Source: Brevibacillus ruminantium | GTDB lineage: Bacteria > Bacillota > Bacilli > Brevibacillales > Brevibacillaceae | Direction of reading: 5' to 3' | Assembly: GCF_023746555.1 (NCBI RefSeq) | Contig: NZ_CP098755.1 | Coordinates: forward strand, 1,268,001-1,332,000 | Length of the DNA: 64,000 nucleotides | Part shown: positions 9,581 through 18,342 of the stretch, one piece after another | Position numbering within the stretch: the stretch's first letter is position 1 | How the letters are laid out: each line of letters begins with the position of its first letter | Notes under the pieces: generated by a model | Told to the model about the DNA's origin: nothing | Seen by the model: only the letters and a program-made list of their open reading frames with translations | The model's database searches: none | Position numbers and translations under genes: made by a program

Positions 9581-9620
9581 GAAAAAGAAAAAAGCCCTGG
9601 AGTCAAAAAGCGTCCAAGGC
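9581..9620 (-). terminator. terminator of the LCP gene (minus strand)
   Basis: Read on the minus strand, GGCCTTGGA pairs imperfectly with TCCAGGGC around a loop and is followed by a T-rich run (TTTTTTCTTTTT). Confidence 0.6.
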
Positions 9621-9630
9621 CTTGCAGCAG

Positions 9631-9668
9631 GAAGCTTCCTTTTCTATCGAGAGGGAAGCTTCTTTTCT
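9631..9668 (+). terminator. terminator of the MarR-SDR operon
   Basis: GAAGCTTCC (9631-9639) pairs with GGAAGCTTC (9654-9662) and is followed by TTTTCT. Confidence 0.65.
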
Positions 9669-9717
9669 GTTAGTAATAAGTGGTTAAGTAAGCAAGTTAG
9701 TTCTGTTCGTTTGTTTG

Positions 9718-10716
9718 CTAGGAAGCATTTGGCCGGGAGCTGCTGCTCTTTTTCAACCCCAGATGTTCTTGAAGGGTCTCGCTGATCTCTGTCACGTTCT
9801 GCTCGTCCAGCTTGAAATAATAGATTTGGTTGAGATACATGTTGCTTCCCTTGAACTGGAGCTTGTCGATGTTCACACTGCCGGATTTGGCGAATTGATA
9901 GAATGCCTCCAGATCCTGCAAATGCATGTTCGTTTTTAGATTATCCCCGAGCGCTTCCAGCAGAGCGCCGTATTTGGGGAGGGAGCCAATGGTGAGCGCC
10001 TTTTTGAAAATAGACTCCAGTACGAGCTGTTGGCGTTTCCCCCGTTCCAGGTCGCTGTCAATTTTACGTGTGCGGACCAGAGCCAGTGCTTCTTCCCCGT
10101 TCAAGGTCTGCAGCCCCTTTTTCAGCTTGATCGCACGCGGGCGGTCTTGGCTGTCCTGCTCCGTAAAGGAGATCGGGACATCGACCTCGACACCGCCCAA
10201 TGCGTCAACGATTTCCATAAAGGCGGTAAAGTTGACTTTTACGTAATAATCGACCGGGACATTCAGCAGACGTTCCACCGTGTCCACTGTGGCGTCTACG
10301 CCGCCAAAAGCGTGGGCATGGTTGATCTTGTCTTTTTTCTTTTCGACCGGGACATATACGTAAGAGTCCCGCGGAATGCTGAGCAGCTTCACAGAGCTGT
10401 CTTTTTTGTTAAAGGTAGCCAGCATCAGTGCGTCTGTCCGAATAGCGTCCCCGTATTGACTATCCCGCACATCACTCCCATCCACGCCCATGAGCAGGAC
10501 GGAAAAACTGTCTGCCAAAGGATCGGCTGGTTCTTCGCGAATCGGCGAGACCGTTCCCCTTTCCAGCGCTTGATGTGCTTTTTCTTCCATCATAGCGGCC
10601 TTCCGGTATAAATCGATGGCATAACCCGTTGAGACAAATACCAAGACCAGGATGGGGATGAGCAGAAGAACCATCCTGCGTCTTCTTTTTTGATTTGCTT
10701 TTGGTTTGTTTTTCAT
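9718..10716 (-). CDS. LytR-CpsA-Psr (LCP) family cell-wall glycopolymer ligase
   Basis: 332 residues. A very basic N-terminus (KNKPKANQKRRRR) and one transmembrane helix anchor the protein, with the LCP domain outside. Family landmarks are present: SVLLMGVDG, the Arg-Asp pair in IRTDALML, SIPRDSYVYVP, KINHAHAFGG, and the later Arg pair in ALALVRTRK with DLERGKRQQ. LCP proteins transfer undecaprenyl-linked polymers such as teichoic acid or capsule onto peptidoglycan. AAGGTGG precedes a double ATG; the second, at 10716, has the better 8-base spacing. An ATG at 10746 lacks a ribosome site. The gene is divergent from the acyl-CoA ligase. Confidence 0.9.
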   Translation of the reverse strand: MKNKPKANQKRRRRMVLLLIPILVLVFVSTGYAIDLYRKAAMMEEKAHQALERGTVSPIREEPADPLADSFSVLLMGVDGSDVRDSQYGDAIRTDALMLATFNKKDSSVKLLSIPRDSYVYVPVEKKKDKINHAHAFGGVDATVDTVERLLNVPVDYYVKVNFTAFMEIVDALGGVEVDVPISFTEQDSQDRPRAIKLKKGLQTLNGEEALALVRTRKIDSDLERGKRQQLVLESIFKKALTIGSLPKYGALLEALGDNLKTNMHLQDLEAFYQFAKSGSVNIDKLQFKGSNMYLNQIYYFKLDEQNVTEISETLQEHLGLKKSSSSRPNAS

Positions 10717-10982
10717 CATAAATTCCACCTTGAATCGCTTGTACATAGAGTGTAGACGTTTTTCGACAGAATTTCGTTACAGGGGGGTAACAAACGAAAA
10801 AACACGTCGTTTTTTGTCCTTCCTCTTCTTGTAAATTCCAGCAGGAAAATCGGCCGTCGGGTTGTAAAAAGTAGGAGAGAGGAAATAGGCGAGAGGGTCG
10901 ATAACAGCAAAGCAACAGTGGGCAGGCAGCACATGTCTTGAGACAACTTTCCAATCAAAAAAAGATGAGGGAGTGTAAGACG

Positions 10983-12563
10983 ATGAGCACAAATGACTAT
11001 TTGCAAGGGACCTTGCCGCAAATGCTGGAACAAAGTTGTAAGCGATTTCCGGAACGGAGTGCTGTGTATTTCAAGGGACAGCAGTGGGATTATCAAACAC
11101 TGGGTCACCTGGTAAAAAGATTTGCAGCGGGACTGCACAGCCTCGGGATTTCGGAAGGGGACCGGGTAGGCATCATGCTGCCCAATTGTCCGCACTACGT
11201 GGCAGCCTATTACGGAATCTTGCAGCTCGGCGGCATCGTCGTGCAGATCAATCCGATGTCCGTTCAGGCGGAGCTGGAACACTACCTCAGTGACTCCGGG
11301 GCCAAAGCCCTGATCGTCTTCGCACCATTTTTGCCCGTTGTCGAAAAAGTGAAAAGCGTGCAAGAATTAACGGCAAGAATCGTCGTCGAACTGCCGGCGA
11401 CGGATAACGAACTGCCGGCCGGTTATCTTCGATATGAAAACGTGCTCGCTCTGGCCGAGGATGTGCTCGAAGACCTGCCTGCCACCTCCACCACTCCCGA
11501 TGATGTCGCCGTCTTGCAATATACGGGCGGCACGACCGGACGCTCGAAGGGTGCGATGCTGACCCACCGCAATCTCTATGCCAATGCTTATCAATGCTAT
11601 GCCATTATGGAGGGGGATCTGGAGCGGCCGGATCGGATTCTCACTGTGATCCCACTTTTTCACGTATACGGCATGACGGTCTGCATGAATATGGCGATCT
11701 TTGGAGGCTCGCAGCAGATCATAGTGCCGCGGTTTGAACTGGATGATGTACTGCAGACGATCAAAGAGACCAAGCCGACGATTTTCCCGGGCGTGCCGAC
11801 CATGTATGTCGCGGTCAACGCCCATCCCAGGGCAGAGGAGTACGGTATTTCGTCCATCCGCCTGTGCGCCAGCGGTTCTGCGCCGCTCCCGGGTGAAGTG
11901 ATTAAAGAGTTTGAAGCCAAGACGAAGGGCATGATTCTGGAAGGCTTTGGACTTTCGGAGGCGTCTCCCGTCACGCATTTTAACCAGATGGACAAGCGTA
12001 AGGTAGGATCGATCGGCAAAACCATTTCCTTTACCGAATCCAAAATCATCAGTCTGCAGGACGGTGAGACCGAGCTTGGGCCAAATGAGGCGGGTGAGCT
12101 GGTGGTACGGGGGCCACAGGTGATGAAAGGCTACTGGGGCATGCCGGAGGAGACGGCAGAAACGCTCAAGGATGGCTGGCTCTACACCGGGGACATCGCC
12201 TACAAAGACGAAGAGGGATATTACTATATCATCGATCGCAAAAAGGACCTGATTATTGCCGGGGGCTTCAATATCTATCCGCGCGAAGTGGAGGAAGTTC
12301 TCTACCAGCATCCGTCTGTGCAGGAGGCTGTCGTGATTGGCGTGCCCGATGCCTACCGTGGCGAGACGGTAAAGGCTTTCGTCGTCCTCAAAAAAGAAGC
12401 GTCGCTCACGGAAGCCGAGCTGCAGGACTACTGCCGTGAACAGATGGCCGCCTACAAGATTCCGCAGCAGATCGAATTTCGGGAGGCGCTGCCCAAAACA
12501 GCAGTCGGCAAGATTTTGCGTCGCAGGCTGAGAGAGGAAGAACAGGGAGCCAGCGCCACATAA
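10983..12563 (+). CDS. long-chain fatty-acid--CoA ligase (AMP-forming)
   Basis: 526 residues of the ANL adenylating superfamily. The P-loop-like motif is LQYTGGTTGRSKGAML, the adenine-binding region EGFGLSEASPVTH, the hinge motif YTGDIAYKDEEGYYYIIDRK, and the C-terminal catalytic Lys lies in KTAVGKILRR. It activates a fatty acid to acyl-CoA using ATP. GAGGGAGTG lies just upstream of the ATG at 10983; an in-frame ATG at 10938 has no ribosome site. It is a single gene ending at an intrinsic terminator. The chain-length preference is not readable; LcfA/LcfB/FadD-type is the nearest label. Confidence 0.92.
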   Translation: MSTNDYLQGTLPQMLEQSCKRFPERSAVYFKGQQWDYQTLGHLVKRFAAGLHSLGISEGDRVGIMLPNCPHYVAAYYGILQLGGIVVQINPMSVQAELEHYLSDSGAKALIVFAPFLPVVEKVKSVQELTARIVVELPATDNELPAGYLRYENVLALAEDVLEDLPATSTTPDDVAVLQYTGGTTGRSKGAMLTHRNLYANAYQCYAIMEGDLERPDRILTVIPLFHVYGMTVCMNMAIFGGSQQIIVPRFELDDVLQTIKETKPTIFPGVPTMYVAVNAHPRAEEYGISSIRLCASGSAPLPGEVIKEFEAKTKGMILEGFGLSEASPVTHFNQMDKRKVGSIGKTISFTESKIISLQDGETELGPNEAGELVVRGPQVMKGYWGMPEETAETLKDGWLYTGDIAYKDEEGYYYIIDRKKDLIIAGGFNIYPREVEEVLYQHPSVQEAVVIGVPDAYRGETVKAFVVLKKEASLTEAELQDYCREQMAAYKIPQQIEFREALPKTAVGKILRRRLREEEQGASAT

Positions 12564-12639
12564 CGGATCGGAAAAGTCCCTTTTGTTGAAATATTAGTGA
12601 TATTGCATGAAATTTCTGAACCTATAACTATATAACGAT

Positions 12640-12679
12640 GACCGTCCGGCCAATTTGGCCTGAGGCGGTCTCTTTTTTT
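12640..12679 (+). terminator. intrinsic terminator after the acyl-CoA ligase
   Basis: GACCG...GGCC pairs with GGCC...CGGTC (12640-12670) around AATTT and is followed by TCTTTTTTT. Confidence 0.8.
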
Positions 12680-12747
12680 ACTATATTCTGGTCATCTCTA
12701 CGCCTCCCTCCCTCATAGAATGGGGCAAATGAGGATAGAGGTGAAAC

Positions 12748-13830
12748 ATGAACGGATTGTGGAAAACAGTGGTCTTTTTGCTGACAACTTTGTCACTTGC
12801 CAATTTGAGTCTGGTCCCGCTGTTGGTTCAGGCGGAAAACGGGGGAGCTGCTCAACAATCGCCGGAGCTGCCGATGCCCCTGAAGCCGGAAACTGATGAG
12901 CCGATAACGGTGACGATTGTGGGCGATATTCTTCTGGACAAGAGCGTGGGCAAGCAGATTGAACGCTATGGTGTTGATTATCCGTTTGCCAAAACGGGAG
13001 ATCTGCTGCGACAGGCCGATTTGACAGTGGGCAATCTGGAGACAGCCGTCAGCAAACGGGGAAAACCGGAATCCAAGGAGTTTACCTTCCGCTCCCGGCC
13101 GGAGACGCTCGCCGGGCTGGTCAATGCCGGATTTGACATCGTCAATCTGGCCAATAACCACTCGATGGACTACGGCATGGATGCCTTTCTCGATACGATG
13201 AAGCATCTTCGCGAGTACAACCTCGCCTATGTCGGCGGGGGGAAGAATGAGGAGGAAGCCTATGCTCCTGTGATCCGCACGATCAAAGGAAAAAGGGTAG
13301 CAGTCATCGGTCTGAGCCGAGTACTGCCCAACCAGGGATGGTTTGCTGGCAAAAACAAGGCCGGACTGGCAAGTGCTTATTCGCGTGAGCCGATGCAGAG
13401 CTACGTCCGCAAAGCGGTGGAAGCGTCCGATATCACCATCGCGATCATGCATTGGAATCTGGAGTACAAAGACTATCCCGAAGAGTACGCCAAGCAATTG
13501 GCACGGCTGCTGATCGATGAAGGGGTAGATGCGGTAGTCGGATCGCACAGCCATTCCCTGATGGGAGTCGAATGGTACAAGGAGGCTCCGATCTTTTACA
13601 GTGTCGGCAACTTTGTGTTTACCACGCCCCGGAATCCCAAAGGAAGCGAGTCCATGATCGTGACCCTGACCTTTGCCCAAAATCAGACCGAAGGGAAGAT
13701 CGTACCGGCGAAAATCGTCAATGGACAGCCGGTGCCGCTGACAGGCGAGCAGGGGAAAAAGCTGATCCAAAAGGTGCAGAGCCTCTCGTTTGGAGCGGTG
13801 ATCGACGAAGCGGGGATCGTGCGGAAGTAA
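12748..13830 (+). CDS. CapA/PgsA-family exported metallophosphatase-fold protein
   Basis: 360 residues with a signal peptide (about residues 1-29, ending LLVQAEN). The CapA domain is clear: VTIVGDILLDKSVG, NLETAVS, the paired Asn-His of VNLANNHSMDYG, IMHWNLEY and the metal-binding VVGSHSHSLMG, ending IFYSVGNFVF. In poly-gamma-glutamate systems this protein aids polymer synthesis or export. No pgsB or pgsC homologue is next to it, so the role here is open; many Firmicutes carry such orphan copies. AGAGGTG precedes the ATG. It is a single gene between the acyl-CoA ligase terminator and a sensor pseudogene. Confidence 0.88.
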   Translation: MNGLWKTVVFLLTTLSLANLSLVPLLVQAENGGAAQQSPELPMPLKPETDEPITVTIVGDILLDKSVGKQIERYGVDYPFAKTGDLLRQADLTVGNLETAVSKRGKPESKEFTFRSRPETLAGLVNAGFDIVNLANNHSMDYGMDAFLDTMKHLREYNLAYVGGGKNEEEAYAPVIRTIKGKRVAVIGLSRVLPNQGWFAGKNKAGLASAYSREPMQSYVRKAVEASDITIAIMHWNLEYKDYPEEYAKQLARLLIDEGVDAVVGSHSHSLMGVEWYKEAPIFYSVGNFVFTTPRNPKGSESMIVTLTFAQNQTEGKIVPAKIVNGQPVPLTGEQGKKLIQKVQSLSFGAVIDEAGIVRK

Positions 13831-13901
13831 GAGCAGTCATCTAGTTTGGAAGAAAGAAAAACAGGGTATCTCCTTTAGAAGTATCGAGGGGAGAATGCCT
13901 G

Positions 13902-14312
13902 ATGGGTCGATTCAAACATGTAACACTCCGATTCTGGCTGATATTTTTGTATTCCATCTCTACGCTATTAATCGTCCTGAGCTGCGGTGCGGGAATTCAT
14001 CAGGTCGTAAAGCAAGTCATTACCCAAAATGTCCTGGACATCAATCGAGCCTATAGCGATAAAATGGCACAGACTACAGACCTGATGCTTCGCGGCATGA
14101 AGCAGAGTCTGGAGGCGAGGGCCGCCGAGATTGCCGTTCTGTTGCCGGACTAACCAAAGCTGCAGCACGCCCTGCGCCTCTTGCAGGAAAGCTCGATGTC
14201 CTTTAACAGTGTCTTTGTTACTGATGATAGCGGAATGGTTCTGGCAATCGCATTCTCCGAAGAGATGCGGAAATGCGTGGGAGCAGGCGACATCTGCGGC
14301 CGAGGTCTGTAG
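13902..14312 (+). pseudogene. truncated Cache-type membrane sensor, broken by an in-frame stop
   Basis: An ORF opens at the ATG at 13902 with one transmembrane helix (FWLIFLYSISTLLIVLSC) and a helix like the first helix of dCache sensors (MLRGMKQSLEARAAEIA). It is cut by TAA at 14151-14153. The same frame continues past the stop with recognisable Cache sequence (SMSFNSVFVTDDSGMVLAIA) to a TAG at 14310. The C-terminal output module (HAMP plus methyl-acceptor, kinase or GGDEF) is absent. A 3' deletion plus a nonsense mutation is the simplest reading; the next gene begins about 130 bases on. The original class, chemoreceptor or cyclase, cannot be decided. Confidence 0.65.
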
Positions 14313-14442
14313 AGCGCAGCGCAATCCAGGCATGTTCAAGAAATCGCCGCAACTTGCACCGGGGCAAAAGACGTCTGTAGGGTAGGAGGGAAAGACGCAC
14401 AGATGTCAGAGAAGCCTGGCGTAAGGAGGAAGCCGTATTTAC

Positions 14443-15393
14443 TTGAAACCGAACCGAAAGCGAAAGCCTTGCAAACGAGTAAGCCGGTATCTGTGGGGAA
14501 AGCTGCTGCTCTCTGTTTGTACGTCCGTGCTGATGCTGTGGCTGCTCTCTTCGTCCCCGCCGAGTTTGAAAGCCACCTGGATCTGGAACACCGCCCTGAT
14601 TACCGAAGATCCGGAGCGGATTCTGGCCTTTGCTGACCAGCAGGGGGTCAATCGAATCTATCTGCATATCGATCGAAAAGAAGTGCCGCGACACGCGTAT
14701 CAAGCCTTTATCAGTGAGGCAAAAGCGAGAAAAATTCAGGTGGATGCGCTGGCAGGTGATCCCGCGTGGTCGCTCGTTTCCCGTCAGGACAGCATCGCTG
14801 CATTTGTCGAATGGGTGCATGCCTATAACCGCTCTGTTTCCAGCGAAGAACGATTTACTGGCATCCATGTGGACATCGAACCGCATGTCCATCCGAACTG
14901 GAGGCAGGAACAGGAAAAGGTAAAGAACGAGTGGCTGACCAATATGGAGCTGGTCATCCGGGAGACAAAAAAAGATCCGAACCTGGAAGTAAGCGCAGAT
15001 ATCCCGTTTTGGACGAATCAATTGACCGATCGTGAGTCGGAGAGTGTCAGTCAATGGCTGCTGGGCGCGTTGGACCATGTAACGCTGATGGCGTACCGCG
15101 ATCACGTGGAGGGGCGAAACGGCGTGCTCGATATCAGCAGCCACATCCTCGCAGAAGCAGGCCATTCCAGACAAAAAGTGGTCATCGGTCTCAACGTTCT
15201 GGAAAGCCGGGAAGGCGGCAGAACCACTTTTTATGAGGAAGATACAGGGCATCTGCAGCAGCAATTGGACATTCTGGAGCGGCGCATGAAAAAATACCCG
15301 GCCTACGCCGGATTCGCGATCCATGACTATGAGCATTGGGATGCAAAATTTAAACGTGAACAAGAAAAGCCGGCGGCCCGCGAAAAGGGGTAG
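14443..15393 (+). CDS. exported protein of unknown function, TIM-barrel glycosidase-like
   Basis: 316 residues from a TTG start (AGGAGG 14 bases upstream). A basic N-terminus and one hydrophobic segment (LLLSVCTSVLMLWLLSSS) form a signal or anchor. I do not recognise the family with certainty. Periodic strand-like blocks ending in acidic or His residues suggest an (alpha/beta)8 barrel: GVNRIYLHIDR, FTGIHVDIEPHVHP, LEVSADIPFW, HVTLMAYRDH, KVVIGLNVL and YAGFAIHDYEHW. Acidic residues at strand ends resemble glycoside-hydrolase-like barrels such as GH18-type or putative polysaccharide deacetylase partners. It has no operon partner, and its own 3' end is overlapped by a terminator. Confidence 0.6.
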   Translation: MKPNRKRKPCKRVSRYLWGKLLLSVCTSVLMLWLLSSSPPSLKATWIWNTALITEDPERILAFADQQGVNRIYLHIDRKEVPRHAYQAFISEAKARKIQVDALAGDPAWSLVSRQDSIAAFVEWVHAYNRSVSSEERFTGIHVDIEPHVHPNWRQEQEKVKNEWLTNMELVIRETKKDPNLEVSADIPFWTNQLTDRESESVSQWLLGALDHVTLMAYRDHVEGRNGVLDISSHILAEAGHSRQKVVIGLNVLESREGGRTTFYEEDTGHLQQQLDILERRMKKYPAYAGFAIHDYEHWDAKFKREQEKPAAREKG

Positions 15394-15402
15394 CCGGCTT
15401 TT
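15365..15402 (+). terminator. terminator overlapping the 3' end of the barrel-like gene
   Basis: AAAAGCCGGC (15365-15374) pairs with GCCGGCTTTT (15393-15402). The stem lies partly in the coding region. Confidence 0.6.
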
Positions 15403-15601
15403 GCTCGTCACAGCTCTTGCAAAGAATCATCCGTTGATTTGAGAGTGCGGCTGCCCGCTGCGATCACCGCAAATGATCTGAAGAGCCGGAGGCATTCGCG
15501 TAGTAACGGCAAAGGAAATGCGCTATGATGAAAAAACTGGTGGCGTTTTCGGATAGCTGTGGAAGAAGCCAGGGAAACAGTGCAGAAAGTGAGGAGAGAA
15601 G

Positions 15602-16603
15602 ATGAATCCAATCCGCTTTGAACGCAGACGTTACACGGGGGGCGCAACTCCGATCGAAAGGCTGGCTCGATTTTCAGAATGTCTCGGCGGCCCGACGGTT
15701 TATATCAAGCGAGATGATCAGCTTGGACTGGCAGCGGGAGGAAACAAAACGAGGAAGCTGGAGTATCTCGTAGCCGATGCGATCAAGCAAGGTGCCGATA
15801 CACTGATCACCTGCGGAGCTGTTCAATCCAACCACTGCCGCTTGACGCTTGCAGCTGCCGTGCGGGAGGGGCTCTCCTGCCAATTGGTGCTAAGCGAGCC
15901 CGAAACAGGCTATCAGCCGCACGCCAGCGGCAATCATTTGCTGTTTCATCTGATGGGAGCGGAAAAAATCGAGGTGATTCCCGCAGATGGTGACATGCAG
16001 GAGTCAATGGAAAAGCTGGCGGCTGCTCTCGAACGAGAAGGCAGGAAAGCGTATCTGATCCCGGTCGGCGGCTCCAGTGAGGTAGGTACGCTGGGATACA
16101 TGGCCTGTGCAGAAGAGATCGAGCAGCAGTCCCTGGAGCTGGGGATTCCCTTTGACTACGTCGTGACGGCAACAGGAAGCGCCGGTACGCAGGCCGGGCT
16201 GATTGCCGGTTTTGCTGCTCGTCAGTCGAGTAGTTCGGTCATCGGGATCAATGTCAGCCGAGACCGTGAAAGTCAGGAGAAAAAAGTGCAAGAGCTGCTC
16301 CTTTCTACGGCAGAATTCGTCGGACTAAAGGGAGAATTGCCCGCGTCACTGGTGCGTTGTGAAGATGAGTATGTGGGGCCGGGCTACGCCATCCCGACAG
16401 CGGAAATGGTAGAGGCTGTGAAGCTTTTGGCCCGGACGGAAGGCATTCTGCTCGATCCGGTATACACAGGAAAAGCCATGGCGGGGTTAATCGGTCTGAT
16501 TCGCCGGGGAGCTTTTCGGAAAGAGGACCGCGTACTCTTCTTGCACACAGGCGGGACACCTGCATTGTATACCTATGCGGACACATTTTTTTCGGAAATG
16601 TAA
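15602..16603 (+). CDS. D-cysteine desulfhydrase / ACC deaminase-family PLP enzyme
   Basis: 333 residues of the fold-type II PLP family. The PLP lysine is Lys49 in AGGNKTRKLEYL, followed by the substrate-binding CGAVQSNHCRLT. A Gly-rich phosphate loop (TATGSAGTQAGL) and the C-terminal FLHTGGTPALYTY are present. D-cysteine desulfhydrase (DcyD) converts D-cysteine to pyruvate, sulfide and ammonia; ACC deaminase (AcdS) is the close alternative. I favour desulfhydrase from the general character of the SNHCR and HTGGTPALY segments, without certainty. The start ATG is preceded by GTGAGGAGAGAAG. It is monocistronic, with a terminator directly behind. Confidence 0.85.
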   Translation: MNPIRFERRRYTGGATPIERLARFSECLGGPTVYIKRDDQLGLAAGGNKTRKLEYLVADAIKQGADTLITCGAVQSNHCRLTLAAAVREGLSCQLVLSEPETGYQPHASGNHLLFHLMGAEKIEVIPADGDMQESMEKLAAALEREGRKAYLIPVGGSSEVGTLGYMACAEEIEQQSLELGIPFDYVVTATGSAGTQAGLIAGFAARQSSSSVIGINVSRDRESQEKKVQELLLSTAEFVGLKGELPASLVRCEDEYVGPGYAIPTAEMVEAVKLLARTEGILLDPVYTGKAMAGLIGLIRRGAFRKEDRVLFLHTGGTPALYTYADTFFSEM

Positions 16604-16622
16604 GGATTTCTTTTGCAGGAAG

Positions 16623-16648
16623 CCGGCGCGTTTTACGCCGGTTTTTTT
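16623..16648 (+). terminator. terminator of the D-cysteine desulfhydrase-like gene
   Basis: CCGGCG (16623-16628) pairs with CGCCGG (16636-16641) and is followed by seven T. Confidence 0.8.
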
Positions 16649-16966
16649 ATGGGCAGATCTATGAAAACAAGGGAAGGGTCTTCTGGCACGGCTGCACCCG
16701 GCATTTTTTCACAGGAGTTTCATAGAGTGCAGGAGAAAAGAAGTAAGTTGAGACTTCAATTAAATGTAAAAAAATGGAATGCCAATGATGGAAAGAAACA
16801 TATAGATTGAAAATAAGAAGAAGATGCATGAAACGGTGATTCTGAACATAGATAGAATGTAAGATTTAATCCCTGTTTTTATTGACAATATGTAAGATTC
16901 AGAATTTTGGTTTTTTTCTTATATTAACAGATATGATAGAAAAAGAAGCACTCAGGGGGGATTTGC
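16649..16966 (+). other. non-coding interval with a candidate promoter
   Basis: No credible gene was seen here; a 65-codon frame across it has no ribosome site and no protein-like composition. A TTGACA at 16882 lacks a good -10. The better candidate promoter for the next gene is TTGGTT (16908-16913), an 18-base spacer and TATGAT (16932-16937). AGGGGGG for the following GTG start lies at the end of the interval. Confidence 0.4.
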
Positions 16967-18187
16967 GTGCGTCAAAAAAAGTTGAGTTTCGTTCTTGCTT
17001 CGATTTTGTTGGCCAGCATGTCACTGGTTGGCTGTAACTCGCAAGGATCAGCTCCAGCGCAGAACACGAATACCCAAGCCCAAGGAAGTTCCGGGGCGTC
17101 GTCTGGTGGCGGAGAAAAGATCCTGATTGCCACCCAAAGCCCGCTTTCCGGTTCGCAGTCAGCGATCGGGGACGCGATCAAGACCGGTGCAGCCTTTGCA
17201 ATCGAGCAGCGGAAAGAGGAGTTCAAGAAGCTCGGTTTTGACTTGCAGTTATACCCTCAAGACGACCAAGCAGACCCGAAAATCGGCGTTTCCAACGCGG
17301 AAATGCTCGTAGCAAACCCGGAGGTCATGGGTGTCGTCGGCCACTTTAATACCGGCGTCGCGATTCCTTCATCCGTTAAGTACGAATCAGGCAGTCTGGT
17401 CATGGTGTCTCCGGCGAACAGCGGTGTGACACTGACGGAGGAAGGAAAGAAAACGGTTCACCGGATCTGTGCCCGTGATGACGCGCAAGGACCCAAAGGT
17501 GCGAAATATGCAAAAGAGCAGCTCGGTGTGACATCCGTTTTCCTGATACACGACAAGACCGCCTATGGGCAGGGGCTGGTCGACCAGGTAAAGGCGCAGT
17601 TTGAAAAAGACGGCGTCAAGGTACTGGGCTATGAAGGGGTAAACCAGGGAGAAAAGGATTATAACTTCGTCGTCAATACCGCGGTTGCCTCCAACCCTGA
17701 CCTGATTTACTTCGGCGGCATCTACCCCGAAGCGGGCATTATCATAAAGCAGGCGAAAGAAAAAGGCTACCAAGGCAAATTCATGGGCGGGGACGGCATT
17801 GACTCTCCAGACCTGCTGAAAATTGCCGGCGATGCAGCAGTCGGCGTTTACCTCACTTCTCTGGCCGGAGATGCCAAGCAGACAGAAGAAGGCCGCAAGT
17901 GGGCAGAAGAGTACGAAAAAGCGATGGGCAAAAAGCCGGGAACCTACTCCGACTATGCGTTTGAATCGGCCAACGTGATCCTCAACGGGATTGAAGCGGC
18001 GATCCAAGCAAACGGCGGCAAAAAGCCGACTCGTGAACAAATTCTGGAACAAGTTCACAATACAAAAGAGTACCAGGGCAAATTCGTAAAGGTCACCTTT
18101 GATGACAAAGGGGATAATAAATACGCGGACGTCTTTATCTACAAGTTTGAAAAAGAAGGCACGTCCTTCATCGGAAAAGCAGAATAA
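16967..18187 (+). CDS. branched-chain amino-acid-type ABC substrate-binding lipoprotein (LivJ-like)
   Basis: 406 residues from a GTG start after AGGGGGG. The signal peptide ends in the lipobox LVGC, giving a diacylated Cys about 23 residues in, then a Ser/Gln/Gly/Ala linker. The type I periplasmic-binding fold is clear from ILIATQSPLSGSQSAIGDAI, VMGVVGHFNTGVAIPS, VSPANSGVTLTEEG, VFLIHDKTAYGQGL and PDLIYFGGIYPEAG. Such proteins deliver Leu/Ile/Val or related acids to LivHMGF. No permease or ATPase is adjacent; a terminator follows at once and then a sigma-54 activator, so it is an orphan binding protein or a sensor-type accessory. Confidence 0.9.
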   Translation: MRQKKLSFVLASILLASMSLVGCNSQGSAPAQNTNTQAQGSSGASSGGGEKILIATQSPLSGSQSAIGDAIKTGAAFAIEQRKEEFKKLGFDLQLYPQDDQADPKIGVSNAEMLVANPEVMGVVGHFNTGVAIPSSVKYESGSLVMVSPANSGVTLTEEGKKTVHRICARDDAQGPKGAKYAKEQLGVTSVFLIHDKTAYGQGLVDQVKAQFEKDGVKVLGYEGVNQGEKDYNFVVNTAVASNPDLIYFGGIYPEAGIIIKQAKEKGYQGKFMGGDGIDSPDLLKIAGDAAVGVYLTSLAGDAKQTEEGRKWAEEYEKAMGKKPGTYSDYAFESANVILNGIEAAIQANGGKKPTREQILEQVHNTKEYQGKFVKVTFDDKGDNKYADVFIYKFEKEGTSFIGKAE

Positions 18188-18201
18188 GCGCGATCCTCCA
18201 G

Positions 18202-18232
18202 CCGATGCTCACTTCGAGCATCGGTCTTTTTT
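18202..18232 (+). terminator. terminator after the LivJ-like gene
   Basis: A perfect 9-base stem, CCGATGCTC with GAGCATCGG around ACTTC, followed by TCTTTTTT. Confidence 0.88.
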
Positions 18233-18342
18233 GTGTACAGTGTGATGATTCGCGAATGGGGGGAAGAGACAGGAAGGAGCGTCTGTTATGCGGAAGAAAT
18301 AGAATGAATTTTCTGTTTTAAAGAGGAAAGGAGAGCGATACG

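Noticed and set aside
13902-14153. The 83-residue ORF as a complete small membrane protein
   Set aside because: The same frame continues after the stop with clear Cache-domain sequence, so a broken sensor is more likely.
16613-16810. 65-codon plus-strand frame between the D-cysteine desulfhydrase-like gene and the LivJ-like gene
   Set aside because: It runs through the terminator, lacks a ribosome site and has no protein character.
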